Of a DNA stretch of 54,280 nt, positions 24,987 through 32,560 are shown piece by piece. The position numbers and the translations under genes are program-made. The stretch is from Rubrivivax sp. Its GTDB lineage: Bacteria > Pseudomonadota > Gammaproteobacteria > Burkholderiales > Burkholderiaceae_C. The notes beneath the pieces were generated by a model, which was given only the letters and a program-made list of their open reading frames with translations, was not told the origin of the DNA and did no database searches. Where the stretch lies: contig JAIXZR010000060.1 in the NCBI GenBank assembly GCA_027489455.1, positions 1 through 54,280 on the forward strand. The letters are read 5' to 3'. Every line of letters begins with the position of its first letter. Position 1 is the first letter of the stretch.

Positions 24987-26057
24987 ATGCCGCTCGTTCC
25001 CTACGCCCTGACCCGCCCCTTCCTGTTCGGCCTGGATGCCGAAGCCGCCCACGACCTGACACTGGGCAGCATCGCCCGGCTGCAGAACACCCCGGCGCAG
25101 TGCCTGTGGGCACAGCCGCGCATCGCCGACCCGGTGACGCTGGCCGGGCTGACCTTTCCCAACCGCGTGGGCCTGGCCGCCGGGCTGGACAAGAACGGCC
25201 GCTGCATCGACGGCCTGGGCGCGATGGGCTTCGGCTTCATCGAGGTGGGCACCGTCACCCCGCTGGGCCAGCCGGGCAACCCCAAGCCGCGCATCTTCCG
25301 ACTGCCCGCGCGCCAGGCGCTGATCAACCGCCTGGGCTTCAACAACGAAGGCCTGGCGGCCTTCATCGCCAACGTGCAGCGCGCGCACAGCTTTCGCCGC
25401 GCCGGCGGCGTGCTGGGCCTGAACATCGGCAAGAACGCCGCCACGCCCATCGAACGCGCGGCCGACGATTACCTGCTGGGGCTGGACGGCGTCTACCCGC
25501 ATGCCGACTACATCACCGTCAACATCAGCAGCCCGAACACCCAGAACCTGCGCGCGCTGCAGAGCGACGCCGCACTCGATGCACTGCTCACCGCATTGCA
25601 GACCCGCCGCGCCCAGCTGGCCGCGGCCCAGCGCCGCAACGTGCCGATGTTCGTGAAGATCGCCCCCGACCTGGACGAAGCCCAGGTAGGCGTGATCGCC
25701 GCCACGCTGAAGAAGTGCGGCATCGACGGCGTGATCGCCACCAACACCACACTGGCGCGCGATGCCGTGCAGGGCCTGCCGCATGCGCAGGAAACCGGCG
25801 GCTTGTCGGGCGCGCCGGTACTGGCGGCCAGCAACCGCGTCATCGCCCAGTTGCGCGCGGCACTCGGCAGCGCCTTCCCCATCATCGGCGTGGGCGGGGT
25901 GATGAGCGGCGCCGACGCGCAGGCCAAGATCGCCGCCGGGGCCGACCTGGTGCAGATCTACACCGGGCTGATCTACCGCGGCCCGGAGCTGGTGGCCGAA
26001 GCCGCGCGCGCGCTGGCCGCCGCGCCTAGACCGGCCAGGTACCAAAGGCCGGCTTAG
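24987..26057 (+). CDS. pyrD: Dihydroorotate dehydrogenase (quinone, class 2)
   Basis: 356 aa. It oxidises dihydroorotate to orotate with FMN and passes electrons to quinone at the inner membrane, in pyrimidine synthesis. The N-terminal hydrophobic quinone-tunnel helices, [28 protein letters not shown] with the catalytic Ser, and [34 protein letters not shown] of the FMN site are all present, typical of class 2. The last residues RYQRPA are encoded by a repeated stem-loop that also contains the stop. pyrC is encoded separately at 46.3 kb. Confidence 0.97.
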   Translation: MPLVPYALTRPFLFGLDAEAAHDLTLGSIARLQNTPAQCLWAQPRIADPVTLAGLTFPNRVGLAAGLDKNGRCIDGLGAMGFGFIEVGTVTPLGQPGNPKPRIFRLPARQALINRLGFNNEGLAAFIANVQRAHSFRRAGGVLGLNIGKNAATPIERAADDYLLGLDGVYPHADYITVNISSPNTQNLRALQSDAALDALLTALQTRRAQLAAAQRRNVPMFVKIAPDLDEAQVGVIAATLKKCGIDGVIATNTTLARDAVQGLPHAQETGGLSGAPVLAASNRVIAQLRAALGSAFPIIGVGGVMSGADAQAKIAAGADLVQIYTGLIYRGPELVAEAARALAAAPRPARYQRPA

Positions 26058-26097
26058 GCCGGCCGGATGCAAAAAGGCCGGCTTAGGCCGGCCGGAT
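26044..26097. repeat. Two direct 25-bp copies of a palindromic stem-loop; probable bidirectional terminator
   Basis: Identical 25-nt units at 26044-26068 and 26073-26097, separated by 4 nt. Each contains stem GGCCGGC / GCCGGCC with loop TTAG. The pyrD stop TAG (26055-26057) lies in the loop of copy 1; the AEC gene stop TAA (26085-26083) lies in the loop of copy 2. The A-rich start of each unit gives a T run only on the minus strand. Confidence 0.8.
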
Positions 26098-27048
26098 ACC
26101 AAACCCCCAGGCCAGCAGGCTGAAGCTGGCGAAGGCCAGCACGGTGCTGGTCATGATGATGCGGGCCACGCGGCCGTTGTCGGCACCGTAGCGTTCGGCC
26201 AGCAGCGAGACATTGCTGGCGCTGGGCAGGGCCGCCGCCAGCGTCAGCACCATCACCTGGAAGCCCGTGATCGGCACGCCCAGCGCGCGCGCCGCAGCGG
26301 CCAGCGCCAGCACCAGCAGCGGGTGCAGGAAGAGCTTGATCAGCGCCACGGGCAGGTAGTCACCCAGCGGCGTGCGGCCCTGGGCGTGCTGGCTGGCGCG
26401 CCAGAGCACCGCGCCGATGGTGAACAGCGCCACCGGGCTGGCGGCATCGGCCAGCATGCGCACCACGGCGTCCACCGGCCCGGGCAGCTGCCAGCCCAGG
26501 GCAGAGAACGCCGCGCCCAGCGCGATCGACCAGGGCAAGGGGTTCGACAACGCCCCGCGCAACGCGCGCCATGCCGCGGTGCGCGCGCCATGGGCGGCTG
26601 CACCATGCGCCTGCGCCAGCGCGATGCACAGGCTGCTGGTGATGAACAGATCGGCCAGGATGGTGCAGATCACCGGCCCGGCTGCCGCCGGCCCGAGCAG
26701 CGCCACCAGCAGCGGCACGCCCATGAAGCCGGTGTTGGGGAACGCCGCCACCAGGGCGCCGAAGGCGGCGTCCTTGAGCTGCACGCGCTCGCTCAGCGTC
26801 ATCGCGATGGTGAAGAACACGATCAGCAGCCCCGCGGCCACGTACACCATCAGCACGCTGGGGTTGAGCAGATCGAACACCGGCGTCTTCATGCCGAAGC
26901 GGAACAGCAGGCACGGCAGCGCGAAGTACAGCACGAAGGCGTTCAGGCCCGGGATCGCGCTTTCTGGCAGCACATGGCGCCGGCCCGCCAGGTAGCCGGC
27001 CAGGACGAGGGCGAAGAACGGGACGGTGACGGCCAGGATGGCTTGCAT
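26083..27048 (-). CDS. AEC-family (auxin efflux carrier-like) transporter
   Basis: 321 aa with about ten hydrophobic segments. The N terminus VPFFALVLAGYLAGRRHVLPESAIPGLNAFVLYFALPCLLF and the central AAFPNTGFMGVPLLVALLGP are typical of AEC permeases, which include malonate carriers of the MdcF type. The C-terminal half keeps LPSASNVSLLAERYGAD. The substrate is unknown; no malonate decarboxylase genes are adjacent. Convergent with pyrD, ending in a duplicated stem-loop that encodes its last residues (IRPA). A GATACT hexamer lies about 9 nt before the ATG, which also has GGGAG nearby. Confidence 0.9.
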   Translation of the reverse strand: MQAILAVTVPFFALVLAGYLAGRRHVLPESAIPGLNAFVLYFALPCLLFRFGMKTPVFDLLNPSVLMVYVAAGLLIVFFTIAMTLSERVQLKDAAFGALVAAFPNTGFMGVPLLVALLGPAAAGPVICTILADLFITSSLCIALAQAHGAAAHGARTAAWRALRGALSNPLPWSIALGAAFSALGWQLPGPVDAVVRMLADAASPVALFTIGAVLWRASQHAQGRTPLGDYLPVALIKLFLHPLLVLALAAAARALGVPITGFQVMVLTLAAALPSASNVSLLAERYGADNGRVARIIMTSTVLAFASFSLLAWGFGIRPA

Positions 27049-27200
27049 GCGCTCCCGAGTATCGCAACCCCGCTGCGGCCCGTGGCCCGTGGCCCGGCAC
27101 CGGGCGCTCAGGCGGCGTGGCGGGCCGTTCGTCGCATGCCGCAGGCAGCCCGCAGCAGACCGCCTATGCTTCGCGCATCCTGCTTTGAAGGCACCACGCC

Positions 27201-29105
27201 ATGTCTGAAACCCGCCCGCGCAAGTCCTTCCTCGGCCGCCTGTGGTGGCTGGTCGATGCCAGCCGCCGCACGCTGCTCAATCTCATCTTCCTGGCGCTGC
27301 TGGGTGGCATTGCCTGGCTGCTGCTCAAGCCCGGCAAGCCCGAGTTGCAGGACAAGACGGCCCTGGTGCTCAACCTCGCCGGCCCGCTGACCGAACAGAA
27401 AAGCGGCAATGCCCGCAGCAGCGTGCTGAACCGGGTGCAGGGCAGTGACGACGCCAGCACCCAGCTGCGCGACGTGCTGGCCGTGCTGGAAGCCGCCGCC
27501 AAGGATCCGAAGGTGCCGCACGTGGTGCTGATGCTGGACGACTTTGCTGGCGCCGGCCTGCCCACGCTGCGCGAGGTGGCCGCGGCCATCGACCGCTTCA
27601 AGGCCAGCGGCAAGCCCGTCTACGCCTGGGGCGCGGGCTACGACCAGCGCAGCTACTTCCTGGCCGCCCATGCCACCGAGGTGTGGGTGCACCCGCTGGG
27701 CGGCGTGCTGCTCGAAGGCTACGGCCGCGCCCGCAACTACTACAAGGACGCCTTCGACAAGTTTGGTGTGCAGGCCACCGTGCTGCGCGTGGGCAAGTTC
27801 AAGAGCTTCGGCGAAAGCTATTCCGCCAGCGGCCCTTCGCCCGAGACCACCGAAGCCGAGAAGTACCTGTACGACGCGATGTGGGCCAGCTGGCTGGGCA
27901 GCGTCGAGAAGGCCCGCAAGCTGCCGGCCGGCACGGTGACGAAGCTGATCGACGGCCTGCCCGACAACCTGGCCGCCGCCGGCGGCAACCTGGCCCAGCT
28001 GATGCTGAAGGAAAAGCTCGTCGACAAGCTGAAGACGCGCGACGAGATGCGCGCCTTCCTGATCGAGAAGGGCGCCAAGGACGAAGCCGCCGCCAGCGGG
28101 CCGCAGCCCGAGACCACCTTCCGCCAGGTGAACTTCCAGGACTACCTGGCCCGCATCCAGCCACGCACCAGCGGTGACGCGGTGGGCGTGATCGTGGCCG
28201 AAGGCGAGATCGGTGACGGCCAGGCCCCGGGCGGCAGCATCGGCGGCGAATCGACGTCGGCGCTGATCCGCCAGGCGCGCGAGGACAAGGCCATCAAGGC
28301 CATCGTGCTGCGCGTCGATTCCCCCGGCGGCAGCGTCTACGGCTCGGAACTGATCCGCCGCGAACTGGAGCTGGCGCGTGCCGCCGGCAAGCCCGTGGTG
28401 GTGTCGATGGGCGACCTGGCGGCTTCGGGCGGCTACTGGATCAGCCTGGCTTCGGACGAAGTGATGGCCGACGAGACCACGATCACCGGCAGCATTGGCG
28501 TGCTGGCCGTGCTGCCCAGCGTGAAGGGCGCGATGGACAAGGTCGGCATCAACACCGCCGGCTACGGCACCACCTGGCTGGCCGGGGCGCTGGACCCGCG
28601 CAAGACGCTGGACCCCCGCATCGCTGGCATCGTGCAGACCAGCATCAACCGCGTCTACGCCGACTTCACGCAGACGGCCGCCAAGGCCCGCAAGACCACG
28701 CCCGAGAAGATCGACGCCGTGGCCCAGGGCCGCGTGTGGACGGGCGCGCAGGCCCTGGAACGCGGCCTGGTGGACAAGCTGGGCAGCCTGGGCGATGCCG
28801 TGGCTTCGGCCGCGGCACGCGCCAAGCTGCCGGCCGATGCGCGCGTGCTCTACGTCGAGAAGCCGCCCGGCCGCCTGCAAAAGCTGCTCGAGCAGTTCGG
28901 CATCACCGAAGGCAGCCTGGGCGCGCGCGTGCTGGCAGCCGTGGCGCCGGGGCTGATGGCGGCCGACCCGGTGCAGGCCCTGCTGCCCGGCGTGCCGCAG
29001 ACGGTGGTCAACGGCGTGCGCCAGGACCTGGGCTGGCTGGCCCAGGTAGCCGAGCAGCGGCGGCCTTTCGATGCCATCGTGCACTGCCTGTGCACGGCAC
29101 CCTGA
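27201..29105 (+). CDS. sppA: Signal peptide peptidase SppA, 67K type
   Basis: 634 aa, the double-length form like E. coli SppA. It is an inner-membrane Ser/Lys protease that degrades leftover signal peptides in the periplasm. One N-terminal transmembrane helix lies at about residues 24-44. The general-base Lys is predicted at K201 in VGKFKSFGE, in the N-terminal half, and the nucleophile at S409 in GDLAASGGYWIS, in the C-terminal half, the same split arrangement as E. coli. GAAGG precedes the ATG by 10 nt; TATGCT at about 27166 is a possible -10. Confidence 0.95.
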   Translation: MSETRPRKSFLGRLWWLVDASRRTLLNLIFLALLGGIAWLLLKPGKPELQDKTALVLNLAGPLTEQKSGNARSSVLNRVQGSDDASTQLRDVLAVLEAAAKDPKVPHVVLMLDDFAGAGLPTLREVAAAIDRFKASGKPVYAWGAGYDQRSYFLAAHATEVWVHPLGGVLLEGYGRARNYYKDAFDKFGVQATVLRVGKFKSFGESYSASGPSPETTEAEKYLYDAMWASWLGSVEKARKLPAGTVTKLIDGLPDNLAAAGGNLAQLMLKEKLVDKLKTRDEMRAFLIEKGAKDEAAASGPQPETTFRQVNFQDYLARIQPRTSGDAVGVIVAEGEIGDGQAPGGSIGGESTSALIRQAREDKAIKAIVLRVDSPGGSVYGSELIRRELELARAAGKPVVVSMGDLAASGGYWISLASDEVMADETTITGSIGVLAVLPSVKGAMDKVGINTAGYGTTWLAGALDPRKTLDPRIAGIVQTSINRVYADFTQTAAKARKTTPEKIDAVAQGRVWTGAQALERGLVDKLGSLGDAVASAAARAKLPADARVLYVEKPPGRLQKLLEQFGITEGSLGARVLAAVAPGLMAADPVQALLPGVPQTVVNGVRQDLGWLAQVAEQRRPFDAIVHCLCTAP

Positions 29106-29117
29106 GGCCCGGGCCGG

Positions 29118-30803
29118 CTACAGATTGCCGCGGCCCCAGGGCCCGGCAATCGCCACGGTGATGCCAGGCGTCTGGATGTTGACGAACAGCACGCGCCCGC
29201 TGGGCTCGAAGCAGGCACCGCAGAACTCCGACCCACGGTAGTCGCCGGCGGCCACCAGCTTGCCAGCGCCGGCAATCTGCGCGACGCTGAGCTGCAAGTT
29301 GTTCTTGCAGAAGATGTAGGCCTCGCCCGCGGCATTCAGCCCGAGCAGGCGCGTGCCGCTGCCGAAGGCATCTGGGGAAGCGCCACCGTCCTCGCACAGC
29401 ACCACCCCGCCGCGCGGGCTGATGGTGACGTTGTCGGGGTTGTTGCCGGCCGTGGCCGCACCACTGACGAACAGCGCGCGAAGGCGCATCGTCGCGAGGT
29501 TCAGCTCCCACACTGCGCCTTCGCCCTGGCCGGGCTGGTTGCTGGCGTTCACGCCGGCTGCGGTATCGACGATGAACAGCCGGCCCGCGGCCCACCAGAT
29601 GCCCTCGCCGCGGCTCATGCGCGCGCAGCCGGCAGCCAGGGCCTGGATCGTCGGCCCGGCCACGGCTGCCAAAGCGACGCCGCCGGGAAGACCGGTGACG
29701 GTGCGCGGGTCGGCATCGGGGTTGGCGATATCGACCCACTCCAGCTCGTACTCGTCGCCGATCTCGGGGTTCAACAGCGCCAGGCTATTGCTGGCCACCA
29801 GGGACAGCGGCTGCGCCTGCCGCACGATGGCGCGGATGCGTGCCGCCTGCAGCGTGCCGCCTTGCTGCAGGGTGCCCAGGCCGCCGGTCCGGTTGGTGGG
29901 GACGTAGCGGTACAGCGCCGCGGCGTTGCGGTTGTCCTCGGTCTGGTAGACGATGCCGCTGACCGGATCGACAGCCACCGCCTCGTGCACGAAGCGGCCC
30001 ATGCCGACGATGGGCGTGGCCAGCGAAGCCGCCGGGTCGACCGCCGATTCGAAGACATAGCCGTGCTTACGCCCGCCGATGGCCGAGAAATCGAAGATCG
30101 TCTCTTCGCAGGTGAGCCAGCTGCCCCAGGGCGTGGGCCCGCCGGCACAGTTGCCCAGCGTGCCGCCGATCGAGGCATAGGCATCGGCCCACTGCCCGTT
30201 GCGGAACACCAGGTTGGTGGTGCCGCCACCGGCCACGCCAGTGAAGGGTGTGGGATCGGGCGCGCCGGGGTTGGTGACGACGCCGCTGGCACCGATGCGC
30301 ACGGTGAGCGCGCCACCCAGCGTGATGATGCCGTTGACCGTGCCGGGCGCGTACACCTGCGGGGCCTGGATGGCGTCGGCCAGCCCGCTGGCCAGGCCAC
30401 GCTCGTGGTTGCGCACGAGCACGAACTCGGTGCCGCGGCCGTCGCGTGAGACGCGGGCAGCGCGCACCACGGCCATGCCGTCGTGGTTGGACGGCGTGGG
30501 CCGGCCGTCGCGCATCGGGTCGCCCGTCCAGCCGTAGCTGCGGTAGCTGAAGCCCTCGGGCAGCTGCAGCAAGGGCAGCCCGGTGGCCAGGTCGGCCACG
30601 GGCGCGATCGGGCCGTAGGGCGACGCCGCCGAGACCGTCTGCTTGCCGCCGCCGGAGGTTTGCGCCTGGGCCTGGCGCGCCTGCAGCGCGCCCAGCGCAC
30701 CGATGAAGGACGAGGCCATCAAGGCCCCTGAGCCCTGCAGCAGCCGGCGACGGGCCGGCGCGCGGGGCAGGTCGGAGGGCTCGGGCAGTGTCGGGTGGGG
30801 CAT
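29118..30803 (-). CDS. PhoX-family (DUF839) alkaline phosphatase-like protein
   Basis: 561 aa from ATG 30803, preceded by GGAGA at 5-nt spacing. PhoX enzymes are periplasmic phosphatases with a calcium/iron cluster. A Tat signal is visible (ARRRLLQGSGALMASSF, about residues 16-32, ending at QAQAQ). Family features: LVRNHER, the Cys-containing WGSWLTCEETIFDF, RFVHEAVAVDPVSGIVYQTEDN, and a C-terminal VVLCEDGG. The open frame upstream to 31460 overlaps riboflavin synthase and is not coding. The homologue may be a PhoX-like beta-propeller without proven phosphatase activity. Convergent with sppA, ends 12 nt apart. Confidence 0.85.
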   Translation of the reverse strand: MPHPTLPEPSDLPRAPARRRLLQGSGALMASSFIGALGALQARQAQAQTSGGGKQTVSAASPYGPIAPVADLATGLPLLQLPEGFSYRSYGWTGDPMRDGRPTPSNHDGMAVVRAARVSRDGRGTEFVLVRNHERGLASGLADAIQAPQVYAPGTVNGIITLGGALTVRIGASGVVTNPGAPDPTPFTGVAGGGTTNLVFRNGQWADAYASIGGTLGNCAGGPTPWGSWLTCEETIFDFSAIGGRKHGYVFESAVDPAASLATPIVGMGRFVHEAVAVDPVSGIVYQTEDNRNAAALYRYVPTNRTGGLGTLQQGGTLQAARIRAIVRQAQPLSLVASNSLALLNPEIGDEYELEWVDIANPDADPRTVTGLPGGVALAAVAGPTIQALAAGCARMSRGEGIWWAAGRLFIVDTAAGVNASNQPGQGEGAVWELNLATMRLRALFVSGAATAGNNPDNVTISPRGGVVLCEDGGASPDAFGSGTRLLGLNAAGEAYIFCKNNLQLSVAQIAGAGKLVAAGDYRGSEFCGACFEPSGRVLFVNIQTPGITVAIAGPWGRGNL

Positions 30804-30883
30804 GGCGGTCTCCAGCAAAACGCGGTGCCCGCAGTGTGCGCAGCCCCTGTGAAAGTTTGGCGACCGCTGCGCGCGGCCGCGCT

Positions 30884-31600
30884 TCACGCCCGCGGCAAGG
30901 CTGCCGGGCGCGCCAGATCGTCGATCGTCTGCCCCTGCTGGCGCAAAAGCGCTTCCAGCGCCGGCAGCAAAGGGCCCAGGCGTTCGTCGATCGCGGCCCG
31001 TACGGTGTCGACGAAGACCTGGGTGCTGCGCTCGATCTCGATGTTCAGCGCCGTGCCTACGGGTTTGTCGGCGAAGGTCGTCATGCGCAGGGTCTCGGGG
31101 ATCAGCCAGACCTCGAACCAGCCGCTGCCGTCGGCGGCCCGCCAGGCCTCGGCCACCGTGAGGCTGGCGCCGTTGATGGCGATGTAGCCCTTGGCAAAGA
31201 CGTAGCGCATCCAGGGCGCCGGCACCGCGATGCGCAGCACGTGGTTGTTCTCGGGCCGCCGCACTTCGGCCACCGTGGCCTGGAAATCGATGTGGCCCGA
31301 CAGCGGATGGCCGCCGATTTCCGCGCCGTCCCGGGCCGCCCTTTCGACATTGATGGCGCTGCCTGGCTGCAGGCTGCCCAGCGTGGTGAGCGCCAGGCTC
31401 TGCTGCATCACGTCGAAGCTGGCGCGCTGCGGCGCCGGCCGTGCGGTGACGGTGAGGCACACGCCGTCGACGGCGACGCTGGCACCGATGGCCAGGCCGT
31501 CATCGAAACCTTCGGGCAGGGTGAGCTCGAAGCTGCGCAGGCCTGCGCGGTCGTGCAGGGTGTGGACGCGGGCGATGCCCTGGACGATGCCGGTGAACAT
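30884..31600 (-). CDS. ribE: Riboflavin synthase subunit alpha
   Basis: 238 aa. It dismutates two 6,7-dimethyl-8-ribityllumazines into riboflavin. Start at ATG 31600 gives the invariant MFTGIVQG. Two lumazine-binding repeats are present: first with GASVAVDGVCLTV (1 to about 95), second with EIGGHPLSGHID and GYIAINGASLTV (about 96-200), and the helical C terminus with VDTVRA for trimerisation. The closest style is the E. coli RibC type. It starts 10 nt after the ArsC-like gene, so it is probably in the same transcript. No FMN riboswitch was seen upstream. Confidence 0.95.
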   Translation of the reverse strand: MFTGIVQGIARVHTLHDRAGLRSFELTLPEGFDDGLAIGASVAVDGVCLTVTARPAPQRASFDVMQQSLALTTLGSLQPGSAINVERAARDGAEIGGHPLSGHIDFQATVAEVRRPENNHVLRIAVPAPWMRYVFAKGYIAINGASLTVAEAWRAADGSGWFEVWLIPETLRMTTFADKPVGTALNIEIERSTQVFVDTVRAAIDERLGPLLPALEALLRQQGQTIDDLARPAALPRA

Positions 31601-31610
31601 GGCGTCGAGC

Positions 31611-31997
31611 TTAACGGTTGCCGTGGATGGCCAGGGCTTCCAGCCCGACGGTGATGCGACCATCGGGCCACTCCAGCACCGGCCGCTTGATCAGGCTCGG
31701 GTGGGCCAGCAGCAGCGCCCTCACGGCCCCTGCATCCACGGCAGCGGCCTGCTGGGCCGGGGTCAGCTGTCGCCAGGTGGTGCCCTGCCGGTTCAGCAGC
31801 TTCTGCCAGCCCGGGCCCTGCAGCCAGGCGTCCAGCCGGTCGGGCGGCAGGCCGGCCTTCTTGAAGTCGTGGAACACGTGCGCCAGGCCCTGGGCCGTGA
31901 GCCAGGCGCGGGCCCGCTTCACGCTGTCGCAGTTGGCAATGCCGTAGACGTGCAGGCCCGCAGCGGTGGTCTCGGCGGCGGGGTCAGTGCGGGTCAT
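31611..31997 (-). CDS. ArsC/Spx/YffB-family thioredoxin-fold protein
   Basis: 128 aa from ATG 31997, which overlaps the last 14 nt of the lipoprotein gene. The N-terminal thioredoxin-like core VYGIANCDSVKRARAWL holds a single Cys (no CxxC). LIKRPVLEWPDG with the conserved RP motif and the C terminus match the ArsC/Spx/MgsR superfamily, closest to the YffB (Yffb/ArsC-like) group. In such proteins the Cys reacts with glutathione or arsenate; arsenate reduction is not implied here because no ars genes are nearby. Confidence 0.88.
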   Translation of the reverse strand: MTRTDPAAETTAAGLHVYGIANCDSVKRARAWLTAQGLAHVFHDFKKAGLPPDRLDAWLQGPGWQKLLNRQGTTWRQLTPAQQAAAVDAGAVRALLLAHPSLIKRPVLEWPDGRITVGLEALAIHGNR

Positions 31998-32481
31998 TCG
32001 GCCCCCCGTCGCAGACCGGATCGGGATAGAAGCCGCCGTCGCGCACGCGGCCATCGTCACCGATGGAGACGCGGAACCACAGGCATTCGCGGGTGTCGTA
32101 GCGCCAGGACCAGATCTCGCCGCCCTGGCGGCCACCGCCGCGGCGGTTGCCGGGCGTGCCCAGGGTCTGCTGCAGCTTTTCGCGCGTCATCCCTGGCAGC
32201 TGGCCCTGCAGCGCCCAGAGCCGGGGTTCAGCCAGCACCTGCTCGGCGCGCAACAGGCGCCCGTTGCTGTCCAGGTCCAGCATCCAGGTGGTGCGGCCGA
32301 AGGGGCCGGTGGCGTATTCCAGCCGCTGCTGGGCCGGGCCCAGAACGTAGCGCGCGCTGGGCGGGCCCCATTGGCGCAGCACCTCGGCTTCGGCTGTGCC
32401 CGGGCCCGGCGGCACGACGACGCAGGCGGCCAGGCTGGCCATCAGGCAGGCGCCCGCGAGGGCGGTGACGATGCGGTTCAT
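31984..32481 (-). CDS. Outer-membrane lipoprotein, BamE/SmpA-like
   Basis: 165 aa. The signal peptide MNRIVTALAGACLMASLAAC ends in a clear lipobox (LAAC), so it should be lipidated. Two SmpA/BamE-like repeats may be present: VLRQWGPPSARY...ATGPFGRTTW and GMTREKLQQTLGTPGNR..EIWSWRY, both with the short helix-turn followed by strands typical of the fold. Start at ATG 32481 gives the best signal peptide; ATG 32490 is an alternative. It heads a minus-strand unit with the ArsC-like gene and ribE, divergent from the sensor kinase. True BamE is usually elsewhere, so this is likely a paralogue. Confidence 0.75.
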   Translation of the reverse strand: MNRIVTALAGACLMASLAACVVVPPGPGTAEAEVLRQWGPPSARYVLGPAQQRLEYATGPFGRTTWMLDLDSNGRLLRAEQVLAEPRLWALQGQLPGMTREKLQQTLGTPGNRRGGGRQGGEIWSWRYDTRECLWFRVSIGDDGRVRDGGFYPDPVCDGGPNDPH

Positions 32482-32560
32482 GCCTTCCATGGTGCATGCG
32501 GCGCCGCCGTCCCTGGCTGCAGGCCTGCCAAAAGCCCTGTTGTTGGCGTCAGAATGTCGC

